NCBI GenBank assembly: GCA_009780595.1
Contig: WQZT01000003.1
Coordinates: 1 to 18,548 of the forward strand
Direction of reading: 5' to 3'
DNA: 18,548 bases
DNA from: Treponema sp.
GTDB lineage: Bacteria > Spirochaetota > Spirochaetia > Treponematales > Breznakiellaceae
Below the pieces are notes generated by a model. The model worked only from the letters and a program-made list of their open reading frames with translations. It made no database searches and had not been told where the DNA came from. Both the position numbers and the translations under genes were made by a program. This document shows, piece after piece, positions 6,631-13,194 of this stretch. The first letter of the stretch is position 1. The number at the start of each line of letters is the position of its first letter.

Positions 6631-7419
6631 ATGAATGGATTTATTTGCCCACAATGTAAAACCCCCTCGGATGCGAATTTTCCCATGCAGCTTTGGGTCT
6701 GCGGGAACTGCGGGTTTCACAGCCGGATTGGCTGGCAGGATCGCTTGAAAATTACGATCGATGAGGGAAGTTTCAGCGAGTTCGATTCAGGGATGGATTC
6801 GGTTAACCCCCTTTCCTTTCCGGGATACGAAGAAAAAGTCCGTGAGGCGCAGGCGAACTGCGGCACTCAGGAGGCAATAGTAACAGGCCGCTGCACAATC
6901 GGCGGCTTTCCTGCTGTTGTGTGCGTCATGGACAGCCGGTTTATGATGGCGAGTATGGGCAGCGTGGTTGGTGAAAAAATCACCCGCGCTGTTGAGTTTG
7001 CCACCGCGAACCATCTGCCAGTGATCATCTTCAGCGCCTCAGGCGGAGCGCGTATGCAGGAGGGGATTCTTTCCCTGATGCAGATGGCAAAAACATCCGG
7101 CGCGCTTGCCCGGCACGGACAAGCCGGAGAACTGTACATTTCGGTGCTCACCGACCCAACAACCGGCGGCGTTACGGCTTCGTTTGCGACACTCGGCGAT
7201 ATCATCATCGGCGAACCTGGCGTAACCATTGGGTTTGCTGGAAAACGGGTTATTGAAAGCACCATCGGCGCGGTGCTGCCGGAAGATTTTCAAACCGCCG
7301 AGTTCACGTTAAAACACGGCTTTGCCGATATGATTGTCTCGCGGCAGGAATTGCCGTCCACGCTTTCCCGGCTCATCCGTCTACATGGCTACAAACAGGG
7401 AGGGACAAATGCCGCTTAA
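6631..7419 (+). CDS. accD: Acetyl-CoA carboxylase carboxyltransferase subunit beta
   Basis: Together with AccA it moves the carboxyl group from carboxybiotin on BCCP to acetyl-CoA, giving malonyl-CoA for fatty acid synthesis. The N-terminus carries the four-Cys zinc ribbon, C6-x2-C9 and C24-x2-C27. The crotonase-fold core follows, with [31 protein letters not shown] and [13 protein letters not shown]. The length of 262 aa is somewhat short against the usual 280-300. The start at 6631 is set by the MNGFICPQC zinc ribbon; an upstream in-frame extension to 6523 crosses the promoter and looks non-coding. No Shine-Dalgarno is present. The last 11 bases overlap accA. Confidence 0.95.
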   Translation: MNGFICPQCKTPSDANFPMQLWVCGNCGFHSRIGWQDRLKITIDEGSFSEFDSGMDSVNPLSFPGYEEKVREAQANCGTQEAIVTGRCTIGGFPAVVCVMDSRFMMASMGSVVGEKITRAVEFATANHLPVIIFSASGGARMQEGILSLMQMAKTSGALARHGQAGELYISVLTDPTTGGVTASFATLGDIIIGEPGVTIGFAGKRVIESTIGAVLPEDFQTAEFTLKHGFADMIVSRQELPSTLSRLIRLHGYKQGGTNAA

Positions 7420-8209
7420 CATTATCGAACGCCTTGGTATGCTGAAAACGCTGGGGCGCCCCACGATTTGGGACTACATTCCCCTGTTGTTTACGGATTT
7501 TACCGAACTGCACGGCGACCGCTATTTTGGCGATGATCCGGCTATGGTTGGCGGAATCGGGCTTTTCAACGGCGAGCCGGTTACCGTAGTCTCGCAAGTG
7601 CGGGCGAAGGACATTCAAGGGCTGACCAAAATCAACTTTTCGATGCCCCACCCGGAAGGCTACCGCAAAGTGCTTCGCTTGATACAGCAGGCAGAGAAAT
7701 TCCGCCGCCCGGTGATTTGTTTCATCGACACGCCCGGCGCGTTCTGCGGGGTTGGCGCGGAGGAGCGCGGGCAGGGTGAAGCAATCGCCCGCAGCCTGTA
7801 CGATTTTATGATGCTGAAAACGCCGGTTTTATCCCTCGTGCTTGGCGAAGGCGGCTCAGGCGGTGCGCTGGCGATTGGCGTTTGCGACGAGCTTGCGATG
7901 CTGGAAAACGCGCTGTACTCAGTCATATCGCCCAAAGGTTGCGCCTCGATTCTCTGGAAGGACGGATCGCGGGAAAAGGAAGCCGCCGAACTGCTGCGAA
8001 TTACGTCAGAGGATCTGCGCAGCTTCGGGATTTGCGACCACATCGTTGCAGAACCGGACGGCGGCGCTGCGAACAACGTCGAGTTTACCGCATCGGGCAT
8101 CTCCGCGTGGATTTCATCCGCGCTGGCGCGCCTGGCAGCAGAAAACTACGATAGCTTGCCGGAAAAACGCTACCAAAAGTTCAGAAAGATGGGCATTGTC
8201 AGGGAATAG
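7409..8209 (+). CDS. accA: Acetyl-CoA carboxylase carboxyltransferase subunit alpha
   Basis: This is the partner of AccD in the carboxyltransferase. The 266-aa protein shows [20 protein letters not shown], the conserved [56 protein letters not shown] and [16 protein letters not shown], all typical of AccA. The ATG at 7409 follows AGGGAGGGA at 7397-7405; the ATG at 7385 in the same frame is less well placed. It overlaps accD by 11 bp, so the two subunits are made in a coupled way. The downstream DUF3791 gene begins only 9 bp after the stop. A degenerate duplicate of codons about 192-229 lies at 9139-9250. Confidence 0.95.
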   Translation: MPLNIIERLGMLKTLGRPTIWDYIPLLFTDFTELHGDRYFGDDPAMVGGIGLFNGEPVTVVSQVRAKDIQGLTKINFSMPHPEGYRKVLRLIQQAEKFRRPVICFIDTPGAFCGVGAEERGQGEAIARSLYDFMMLKTPVLSLVLGEGGSGGALAIGVCDELAMLENALYSVISPKGCASILWKDGSREKEAAELLRITSEDLRSFGICDHIVAEPDGGAANNVEFTASGISAWISSALARLAAENYDSLPEKRYQKFRKMGIVRE

Positions 8210-8218
8210 CGCTTTTCA

Positions 8219-8419
8219 ATGAGCCGCCTTTCGTTCAAAACGTTTTGCATTGAGTTATATGCCGATCGCATGTCCACACCAAGCAATGAAGTATACACGC
8301 TGTTTGAAAAAGGCGGTATACTTCAAATGCTTGATGACGATTACGAACTTCTACACGGGCATGGGTTTGAGTATGTAATCAATGATATCAGCCAAATTTT
8401 AGAAAGCGGCAGTTTATGA
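8219..8419 (+). CDS. DUF3791-type small protein, possible antitoxin partner
   Basis: The 66-aa protein has the outline I associate with the DUF3791 family: an N-terminal FKTFCIELYADRM helix, a Glu/Phe-rich middle (VYTLFEKGGILQMLDDDYELLH) and a final GFEYVINDISQILES helix. It starts 9 bp after accA, with AGGGAA at 8201-8206 as a distant ribosome binding site, and its TGA overlaps the ATG of the next gene in ATGA fashion, a strong sign of coupling. Members of this family are usually encoded next to DUF3990 proteins, as here. A role in neutralising the neighbour is inferred from the arrangement and has not been shown here. Confidence 0.7.
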   Translation: MSRLSFKTFCIELYADRMSTPSNEVYTLFEKGGILQMLDDDYELLHGHGFEYVINDISQILESGSL

Positions 8420-8898
8420 TTGTATATCACGGCGGAACTGAAGTTGTTGAAAAGCCCGCAATCAGAATGTGGACAAGCGGGCGGGATTTTGGTGCGGGGT
8501 TTTACTGCACGGATATTCGCAGTCAGGCGGAGAGTTGGGCAAAGCGGCAGGCGCGAATCCGAAAGCAGCTCCCTGTTCTTAATGTGTATGAGTTCGATAC
8601 TGATTCCGCGCGGCGCAATGTAAATTTCAAGATATTCACAGAATATTCCCACGAATGGCTGGAATTGGTGATTAATTGCCGAAAAAACCCTAAGCACATT
8701 CATAATTTTGATATAGTATACGGAAAAATTGCCAATGATGACGTTGGCGAAACGGTTCAAGCCATTGCAGATGGACTTATGCCGCTTGACTTCGCACTAC
8801 AAAAGCTTTCGTTTATGCCGGCAAACAACCAGTATTGTTTTTCGGCGGAAAAGTCACTTGCGTACCTTAGTTTTAGCGCATCGGCGGAACTGGTGTAA
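8416..8898 (+). CDS. DUF3990-type ADP-ribosyltransferase-like protein, putative toxin
   Basis: The 160-aa protein begins MIVYHGG (H5), then has RDFGAGFYCT (23-32), SQAESWAKRQA, a VYEFD strand, YSHEWLELVINCRKN, FDIVYGKIANDDV (98-110) and an NQYCF element (138-142) followed by a helix. This is the layout of DUF3990, which I recall being placed in the ADP-ribosyltransferase fold group. The YHG and FGxGFY elements would line the NAD site; the catalytic acidic residue is not obvious. The start overlaps the upstream gene by 4 bp and a third small gene follows after 2 bp. It could instead be an ADP-ribose-binding or RNA-modifying enzyme; its target is unknown. Base composition is more AT-rich than in accA, consistent with acquisition. 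Confidence 0.75.
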   Translation: MIVYHGGTEVVEKPAIRMWTSGRDFGAGFYCTDIRSQAESWAKRQARIRKQLPVLNVYEFDTDSARRNVNFKIFTEYSHEWLELVINCRKNPKHIHNFDIVYGKIANDDVGETVQAIADGLMPLDFALQKLSFMPANNQYCFSAEKSLAYLSFSASAELV

Positions 8899-8900
8899 CT

Positions 8901-9113
8901 ATGCCGCACGGAACAATTCGAGCGGCAACGCTTAAAACGATAATCCCGCTCATTATGGAACGTTTTACTTGTGGGGAAAACGCCGCGCTCAAACTGTTCT
9001 ATGAATCCCACATCGGTGCGTGTTACTCAGACGATAGCACCGGGCTTTACGGACAAAGCGCGGTGCATATCTTTTCGTTGTTTTGCGAAGAAATGGAAAA
9101 TAGAACAAGCTGA
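8901..9113 (+). CDS. Second DUF3791-like small protein
   Basis: The 70-aa protein has the form IPLIMERFTCGENAALKLFY followed by a loop and TGLYGQSAVHIFSLFCEEME. It resembles the second type of small protein found next to DUF3990 genes, distinct from the one at 8219. It begins 2 bp after the DUF3990 stop without a clear ribosome binding site, so it probably depends on reinitiation. Its last three codons lie within a 43-bp repeat that occurs again beside fabV. It may be a second antitoxin or a structural partner; neither is shown. Confidence 0.6.
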   Translation: MPHGTIRAATLKTIIPLIMERFTCGENAALKLFYESHIGACYSDDSTGLYGQSAVHIFSLFCEEMENRTS

Positions 9114-9146
9114 ACGCCGCGCAACTTCAAGCCCGCAAGCCGCAGC
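9104..9146. repeat. 43-bp perfect direct repeat, copy 1
   Basis: The 43 bases are identical to 11389-11431 in the same orientation. The copy begins within the last codons of the 8901 gene and ends inside the accA-like fragment. The pair brackets a 2.2-kb segment with the lipoprotein gene. Confidence 0.85.
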
Positions 9147-9250
9147 AATGCTGCGAATTACGGCGGGATATACGCAGTTTCGGGATTTCTGACTACATCG
9201 TTGCAGAAACGGAAGGAGGAGTTGCGAACAACGTCGAGTTTACACCATCA
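9139..9250 (+). pseudogene. Degenerate partial copy of the accA 3' region
   Basis: These bases align with accA 7982-8095 by eye, with a 2-bp deletion near 9163-9174 and about 83 percent identity over the last 66 bases (hand count). Shared blocks include TGCTGCGAATTACG, ACATCGTTGCAGAA and TGCGAACAACGTCGAGTTTA. The deletion shifts the frame and brings a TGA at about 9190. The copy has no start region and is non-functional. It lies just past the three-gene module that itself directly follows the intact accA. Confidence 0.85.
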
Positions 9251-9404
9251 GAGTGTTACAAAAAAACTGCGCAAAGTGCGCGTAAGAAAAGTCCATCGCC
9301 GTTTTGCCACACAATGGGCGAATTCCCCTACAGGTTGGCGTGTGTTTCAATCTCACGTATTCCTATCTGTTAGGACGCGAACATTGATTACCATGGATTT
9401 ATTA

Positions 9405-9433
9405 TTGACAAGATTTTCATTCCCCGCTACAAT
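9405..9433 (+). promoter_or_regulatory. Consensus sigma70-type orphan promoter
   Basis: TTGACA (9405-9410) and TACAAT (9428-9433) are separated by 17 bp, close to ideal. The predicted start near 9440 coincides with an ATG opening a 33-codon ORF (9440-9541). ATGACAAA at 9440-9447 resembles the half-site in the fabD operator, and CTTGTCAA at 9462-9469 is its approximate inverse. The transcript may be a small RNA, a leaderless micro-ORF or a 340-base leader of the lipoprotein gene. Confidence 0.55.
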
Positions 9434-9497
9434 CTGTTCATGACAAATGAAACAAACCATGCTTGTCAAGGGGAGCGAATAGAGCGAAGCTGCTCCA

Positions 9498-9520
9498 GCA
9501 CGCAAGCACGCAAGCACGCA
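9498..9520. repeat. 8-bp tandem repeat, about 2.9 units
   Basis: The unit GCACGCAA occurs twice in full, followed by GCACGCA. It lies in the predicted transcript from the orphan promoter. Confidence 0.7.
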
Positions 9521-9640
9521 TCAATTATACCAAAACGGTAGGTTTTCGTCTAGTCTTTTTTTACAATTTCTGCAATATTTTTATCTTCTTCCGCGTTTTT
9601 TGCATTTTTTCTCTATATTAGATATTCAGGCGGACGGCAC

Positions 9641-9664
9641 GCTGAAGGGGTACCACCTTTCAGC
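9641..9664. other. Hairpin upstream of the lipoprotein gene
   Basis: GCTGAAGGG pairs with CCTTTCAGC (one G-U pair) around a GTACCA loop. It lies 120 bp before the lipoprotein start and has no T-tract behind it, so a leader structure is as likely as a terminator. Confidence 0.35.
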
Positions 9665-9783
9665 ACACTATCCTCCTTTATATAACTTTGCCTGTATGGG
9701 CTGGTAATCTTCGGGGCAATGAACCCGTGCGATTGTCCGCCATAACAGGAGACGGGCAGGCGTAGAATTCGAGGAGTGTTTTG

Positions 9784-11097
9784 ATGAAAAACACAAGCAG
9801 ATTTTTCAGGATTGTTGCTGCGCTCGCAATAATCGGTTTTTCGATAGTGGCGTGCGATACTGGCACTGGCACTGGCACTGGCACTGGCACTGGCACTGAC
9901 ACTGACACTGGAGGTGCAACAACTTACAACGTAACGTTTAACAGTGCTGGCGGAACTGCGGTTTCCCCTCTTCCGGGTTTATCAAGCGGAGCTTTGATTT
10001 CCGAATCAATAAACAAGCCGACGCGAGAATTCGACTATACCACCACGGCCGGACTATGGATGTCGCCGAAATATACCTTCCTCGGGTGGTTTTACAAAGA
10101 CAAACTATGGGACTTCAAGAAAGACACTGTAACAAGTAACATTGAACTGATCGCAAAGTGGGCCCCTCCAACATCCCTTGCCACACCTAACAATATTGCT
10201 GCTGCGATTACCTACATTAACAACGCTACCCACAGTGATACCAACATAGGCAGATACACACTGGTGATAAGCGAGGAAGTGAGTGCCAGTACTCAGACCA
10301 TCCGTTACACATCCTCACACAGACACCTGACCATAGTCGGCACCGACGTGGAGAAGACGATACAGCTTACTGGAACAGGCTCACTCTTTATCATTAATCA
10401 CCCGACCAACAGCCTGACGCTAGGCAAGAACATTACCCTTAAAGGCGTTAACAACAACGATAACGGGCTAGTGGTGATTGACGACGCAAGCTTAACGATG
10501 GAGACGGGGTCAAAAATTACCGGAAATTCAATCAATGACATCGGCGCTATTGTTGGATTTGGGGGTGGGGTGAGGTTTATCAGAGGCGGCACCTTTACCA
10601 TGAACGGCGGCGAGATATCTGGCAATACGGTCAACAGAAGCCAGTCGAGTGGCGGAGTATACCTTACCCAGGGCTCCACTTTTATTATGCATGCAGGAGC
10701 GGTAATTTCCGGCAATACCGCCACCAAGAATGCTTCAGCCGGCGGGGTAAGGGCTGAACAGAACGTAACCTTTATCATGTACGGTGGGAAAATTTACGGC
10801 AATAAAGTTATCGACGTGAACAGCGGCGGTAGTGCCGGCGGGGTTTTTCTTCATCGCAACAGTACCTTGCAAATCGTAAGCGGCACTGTTTACGGTTCGG
10901 ATGGGACAGTCAACGCAAACACGGTTACTACAGCGAATAGTTTTGCAGCGTTGAGTCTCGATAACTCAAGTGGTGCTTGCACTGCACAGTACGGCACGTT
11001 TGTCGGCGGTGTATGGACACCTACCAGTTCTAACCTAGGCGACACCAATGACACGATAGAGGTTAATAACGGGGCACTGACAAAGTCCACACCATAA
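9784..11097 (+). CDS. Lipoprotein with InlB-type repeat and parallel beta-helix
   Basis: The N-terminus has a basic start, a hydrophobic core and an IVAC lipobox, so the mature protein begins at Cys24 and is followed by Asp. A Thr-Gly/Thr-Asp dipeptide tract coded by a 6-bp tandem repeat acts as a linker. An InlB B-type repeat follows (YNVTFNSAGG to LIAKWAPP), then about 300 residues with recurring GGGVRF, GGEISGN, GGVYL, GAVISGN and GGKIYGN turns, typical of right-handed beta-helix proteins. The ATG at 9784 has GAGGAG at 9771-9776; the TTG at 9781 is less likely. A surface or periplasmic adhesin-like role is inferred. Asp after the Cys is an inner-membrane retention signal in E. coli, but spirochaete sorting differs. 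The gene lies between the 43-bp repeats and faces fabV. Confidence 0.85.
   Translation: MKNTSRFFRIVAALAIIGFSIVACDTGTGTGTGTGTGTDTDTGGATTYNVTFNSAGGTAVSPLPGLSSGALISESINKPTREFDYTTTAGLWMSPKYTFLGWFYKDKLWDFKKDTVTSNIELIAKWAPPTSLATPNNIAAAITYINNATHSDTNIGRYTLVISEEVSASTQTIRYTSSHRHLTIVGTDVEKTIQLTGTGSLFIINHPTNSLTLGKNITLKGVNNNDNGLVVIDDASLTMETGSKITGNSINDIGAIVGFGGGVRFIRGGTFTMNGGEISGNTVNRSQSSGGVYLTQGSTFIMHAGAVISGNTATKNASAGGVRAEQNVTFIMYGGKIYGNKVIDVNSGGSAGGVFLHRNSTLQIVSGTVYGSDGTVNANTVTTANSFAALSLDNSSGACTAQYGTFVGGVWTPTSSNLGDTNDTIEVNNGALTKSTP
9859..9906 (+). repeat. Hexanucleotide tandem repeat in the lipoprotein linker
   Basis: Six units of ACTGGC and two of ACTGAC lie in frame directly after the lipobox cysteine and Asp codons. 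They code for Thr-Gly and Thr-Asp pairs. A change in copy number would lengthen or shorten the linker without changing frame. Confidence 0.95.
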
Positions 11098-11103
11098 TTG
11101 AAA

Positions 11104-11124
11104 AAAGCAAAACGCTGTTGCTTT
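11104..11124 (+). terminator. Possible terminator after the lipoprotein gene
   Basis: AAAGCAA pairs with TTGCTTT around AACGCTG, 6 bases after the stop codon, followed by CTCTTGTT. The stem is AT-rich and the T-tract is interrupted, so the call is moderate. Confidence 0.4.
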
Positions 11125-11276
11125 CTCTTGTTATTCGGCAGCGGCGTGAAGAGTTTTCATAATAGATTTACTTCAGGATAAGCCGCTGGGGTGCATGAAA
11201 ACGTGCTTTGCTACGCGGTTTATTCAGTCTTTCAGAACGGGAGTGGAGAATGATGGTGTTTTGGATGATTTTCCTA

Positions 11277-11345
11277 CTCCGTGAAACTCTGTGTCCTTTG
11301 TAGTTGAACTTTTTACCACAGAGGAGAAGACAAAGTTTCACGGAG
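11277..11345. repeat. Long imperfect inverted repeat, 69 bp
   Basis: CTCCGTGAAACT on the left has an exact inverse, AGTTTCACGGAG, on the right, and the arms go on pairing with a few mismatches towards a central T-run. The CTCCGTGAAACTCTGTG motif is of the kind I recall as a dispersed hairpin in many bacterial genomes. It may form a long RNA hairpin from either strand. Confidence 0.75.
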
Positions 11346-11346
11346 G

Positions 11347-11382
11347 AAAAGGGAGAAGCCGCTACGCTGATTTCTCCCTTTT
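11347..11382. terminator. Bidirectional terminator-like hairpin
   Basis: AAAAGGGAGAA and TTCTCCCTTTT form a perfect 11-bp stem around a 14-base loop. The A-run and T-run ends give a U-rich 3' side on both strands. It lies between two convergent genes, where such terminators are expected. Confidence 0.55.
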
Positions 11383-11388
11383 CCCAAT

Positions 11389-11431
11389 AACAAGCTGAAC
11401 GCCGCGCAACTTCAAGCCCGCAAGCCGCAGC
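11389..11431. repeat. 43-bp perfect direct repeat, copy 2
   Basis: Identical to 9104-9146. Its last base is the first base (plus strand) of the fabV stop codon, so it abuts the 3' end of fabV. Confidence 0.85.
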
Positions 11432-12702
11432 TACACCCCAGAAGGATCAACTTCGGCGTCGTAATCTACGCCTTCAACTGCAAACCCGTGTACTTCCAGA
11501 AAGTCCCGCCTGAATCCGGCGATGTCCGACAGCGACTCAAGGTTTTCGGCAGTTGCCTTTTGCATACGCGCCGATGTCTCTTTCTGCACATCATCGCGCA
11601 TTTCCCAATCGTCAATGCGGATGCGGTTTTCGCTGTCCACAAGAGTTTTCTTCGGGGCGGCAATCGCTTCGGCGGTGTACAGACGATCCCGGTAAAGCCG
11701 CACGATTTGCTCGATACAGCCTTCGTGCAGGTTCATTTCCTTCATCACTTTGAAAAGGGTTGAAATGTAAAACGGAATAATCGGAATAACCGAGCTTGCC
11801 CTCGTTACGACGGCTTTATTCACCGACACCCACGCTCCGGCAATTTTACCGGAAGCAGCGGAACCGTGCTTTTTGTTGATTTCGCGCCCGGCGCGTTCCA
11901 AGTCCTCTTTCGCTTTGCCGATTGTGCCGTTTTTGTAAATTGCCCACGATAGTTCCGGACCAATGTACGTATACGCCACCGTCCGCGCGTGCGGAGAAAG
12001 CAAATCTTCTTTGGCAAGGGCATCCATCCACAGTTCCCAGTCCTCGCCGCCCATGACTTTCACCGTATTGGCGATTTCTTCGGCAGTGGCAGGTTCAGCC
12101 CCGGACTCGCCGAAAGCGCCGCTCATCATATCCACGGTTTTTCCGGTAAAAGGTTTACCGATGGGCTTAATCACCGAGCGGTGCATTACTCCCGTTGCAG
12201 GATCAACGCGCACCGGAGAGGCAAGCGAATAGACCACAAGGTCAATCTTTGCCGGAATGCCCGCTTCCTGCGCGGCTTTCCGTATCGCTTGCGCGGTGTG
12301 CGCCTTCACCTCGTTCGAGTACGCGTCGCCGTCAAGCGTGATGGAAACAAGCCCTGCGTTGCGCGCTTCTTTGTCAAAGGCGAGATTGTTGTAGTAGCCG
12401 GGCGTTCCCGGCTTGGTGTCAGAGGCGGGCTTTTCCAGCGAAACCCCAACAGTCGCCGCGCCGTAGCCAAAAGCGGCGGTAATGCGGCTTGCAAGCCCGT
12501 AGCCAGTAGAGCAGCCCACCACCAATACCAGCTTCGGCACACCTTCTGGCGCATTCCGGCAGCAATCGCCGCATCCGCTCCCGCAACATCCGCCGCCCAG
12601 CGTTTCCAGCACATATTCAATCTGCCGCTCAACGACAGCCGCGCATCCAGCAGGATGACTATTCAGGCAGATATTATTCCGCACCATTGGTTTTATAACC
12701 AT
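11431..12702 (-). CDS. fabV: Trans-2-enoyl-ACP/CoA reductase, FabV type
   Basis: This enzyme reduces the trans-2-enoyl thioester with NADH in the last step of each elongation cycle. It begins VIKPMVRNNICLNSHPAGC and has the nucleotide motif GCSTGYG (63-69) and the catalytic Y256-x8-K265 within YKNGTIGKAK, as well as VKVMGGEDWELW, TRASSVIPIIP and HEGCIEQI. It closely follows the T. denticola reductase as I remember it. The length of 423 aa is somewhat over the usual 395-405. The excess includes a Gly/Cys-rich insertion with five cysteines at residues 39-48. AAGGAGA precedes the ATG at 12702. It is the last gene of the fab cluster; no other enoyl reductase is in the window, which favours a fatty-acid role over butyryl-CoA formation. 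Confidence 0.93.
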   Translation of the reverse strand: MVIKPMVRNNICLNSHPAGCAAVVERQIEYVLETLGGGCCGSGCGDCCRNAPEGVPKLVLVVGCSTGYGLASRITAAFGYGAATVGVSLEKPASDTKPGTPGYYNNLAFDKEARNAGLVSITLDGDAYSNEVKAHTAQAIRKAAQEAGIPAKIDLVVYSLASPVRVDPATGVMHRSVIKPIGKPFTGKTVDMMSGAFGESGAEPATAEEIANTVKVMGGEDWELWMDALAKEDLLSPHARTVAYTYIGPELSWAIYKNGTIGKAKEDLERAGREINKKHGSAASGKIAGAWVSVNKAVVTRASSVIPIIPFYISTLFKVMKEMNLHEGCIEQIVRLYRDRLYTAEAIAAPKKTLVDSENRIRIDDWEMRDDVQKETSARMQKATAENLESLSDIAGFRRDFLEVHGFAVEGVDYDAEVDPSGV

Positions 12703-12733
12703 GTTTTCTCCTTAATTCGTACGTGGGTTTACA

Positions 12734-12755
12734 ACCCCGCCATTGAGAGCGGGGT
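12734..12755. other. Hairpin between fabZ and fabV
   Basis: ACCCCGC and GCGGGGT pair perfectly around CATTGAGA. In the direction of transcription it is followed by TTGTAAAC, not a good T-tract. It might reduce read-through into fabV or protect the upstream message. Confidence 0.4.
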
Positions 12756-12759
12756 GTGA

Positions 12760-13173
12760 TTAGCCGACCAGGCACATCCACTCGGCTTCGGCGGCAAGTT
12801 CATCGCCAACATAAGCTTTGCCACACTGCTTTATCATTTTCGGCGAAATGCGGAGATTTTCAATCTCCAAACGCACTTCATCGCCCGGGCGAACCTGGCG
12901 GCGGAATTTCACCTTGTCAACGGTGGCAAGAAAAAACAGAGCGTCGCCGTCCATCACTCCAAGCTTCCGCATTCCGGCTCCGCCCGCCTGCGCCATCGTT
13001 TCAACTAAAATGACGCCAGGTACAACCGGGTATTCGGGAAAATGCCCCTTGAAAAAAAACTCGCGCTCGGTAAATACGCGCCGCGCGATAACTTTTTCCT
13101 TACTCGCCTCGATAATCTCATCGATAAACAAAAACGGATCGCGGTGCGGCAAAAGACTTTCAATCTCTTTCAT
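12760..13173 (-). CDS. fabZ: 3-hydroxyacyl-ACP dehydratase
   Basis: This hot-dog fold enzyme removes water from 3-hydroxyacyl-ACP. The 137-aa protein starts with IESLLPHRDPFLFID, has the catalytic His44 in GHFPEYPVVPG and the catalytic Glu58 in LVETMAQAGG, and ends with the usual KMIKQCGKAYV strand. The length is typical. The ATG at 13173 is preceded by GGGG on the minus strand, 21 bp after the fabF stop, so the two are almost certainly on one message. Confidence 0.95.
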   Translation of the reverse strand: MKEIESLLPHRDPFLFIDEIIEASKEKVIARRVFTEREFFFKGHFPEYPVVPGVILVETMAQAGGAGMRKLGVMDGDALFFLATVDKVKFRRQVRPGDEVRLEIENLRISPKMIKQCGKAYVGDELAAEAEWMCLVG

Positions 13174-13194
13174 TATTTCCCCATTCTCCGCTTT

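Larger units (their letters stand above)
9251..9783. other. Non-coding stretch before the lipoprotein gene
   Basis: No convincing gene is present. The stretch holds an orphan promoter (9405-9433), a short 8-bp tandem repeat (9498-9520), a T-rich segment (about 9541-9620) with seven consecutive T at 9556-9562, and a hairpin at 9641-9664. An overlapping ORF at 9201-9443 has no family features and covers the accA remnant. Confidence 0.5.
11098..11430. other. Gap between convergent lipoprotein and fabV genes
   Basis: No gene is apparent. It contains three inverted repeats (11104-11124, 11277-11345 and 11347-11382) and the second copy of the 43-bp repeat, and otherwise nothing recognisable. Confidence 0.5.

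Noticed and set aside
9201..9443. 80-codon plus-strand ORF
   Set aside because: It starts within the accA remnant in a wrong frame, has no ribosome binding site that fits and covers the orphan promoter.
9498..9520. Short tandem repeat considered as a CRISPR seed
   Set aside because: The unit is 8 bp with no spacers; it is a simple tandem repeat.
11989..12759. 256-codon plus-strand ORF
   Set aside because: It is antisense to fabV and runs past its start; it is rich in Arg and His and shows no domain.
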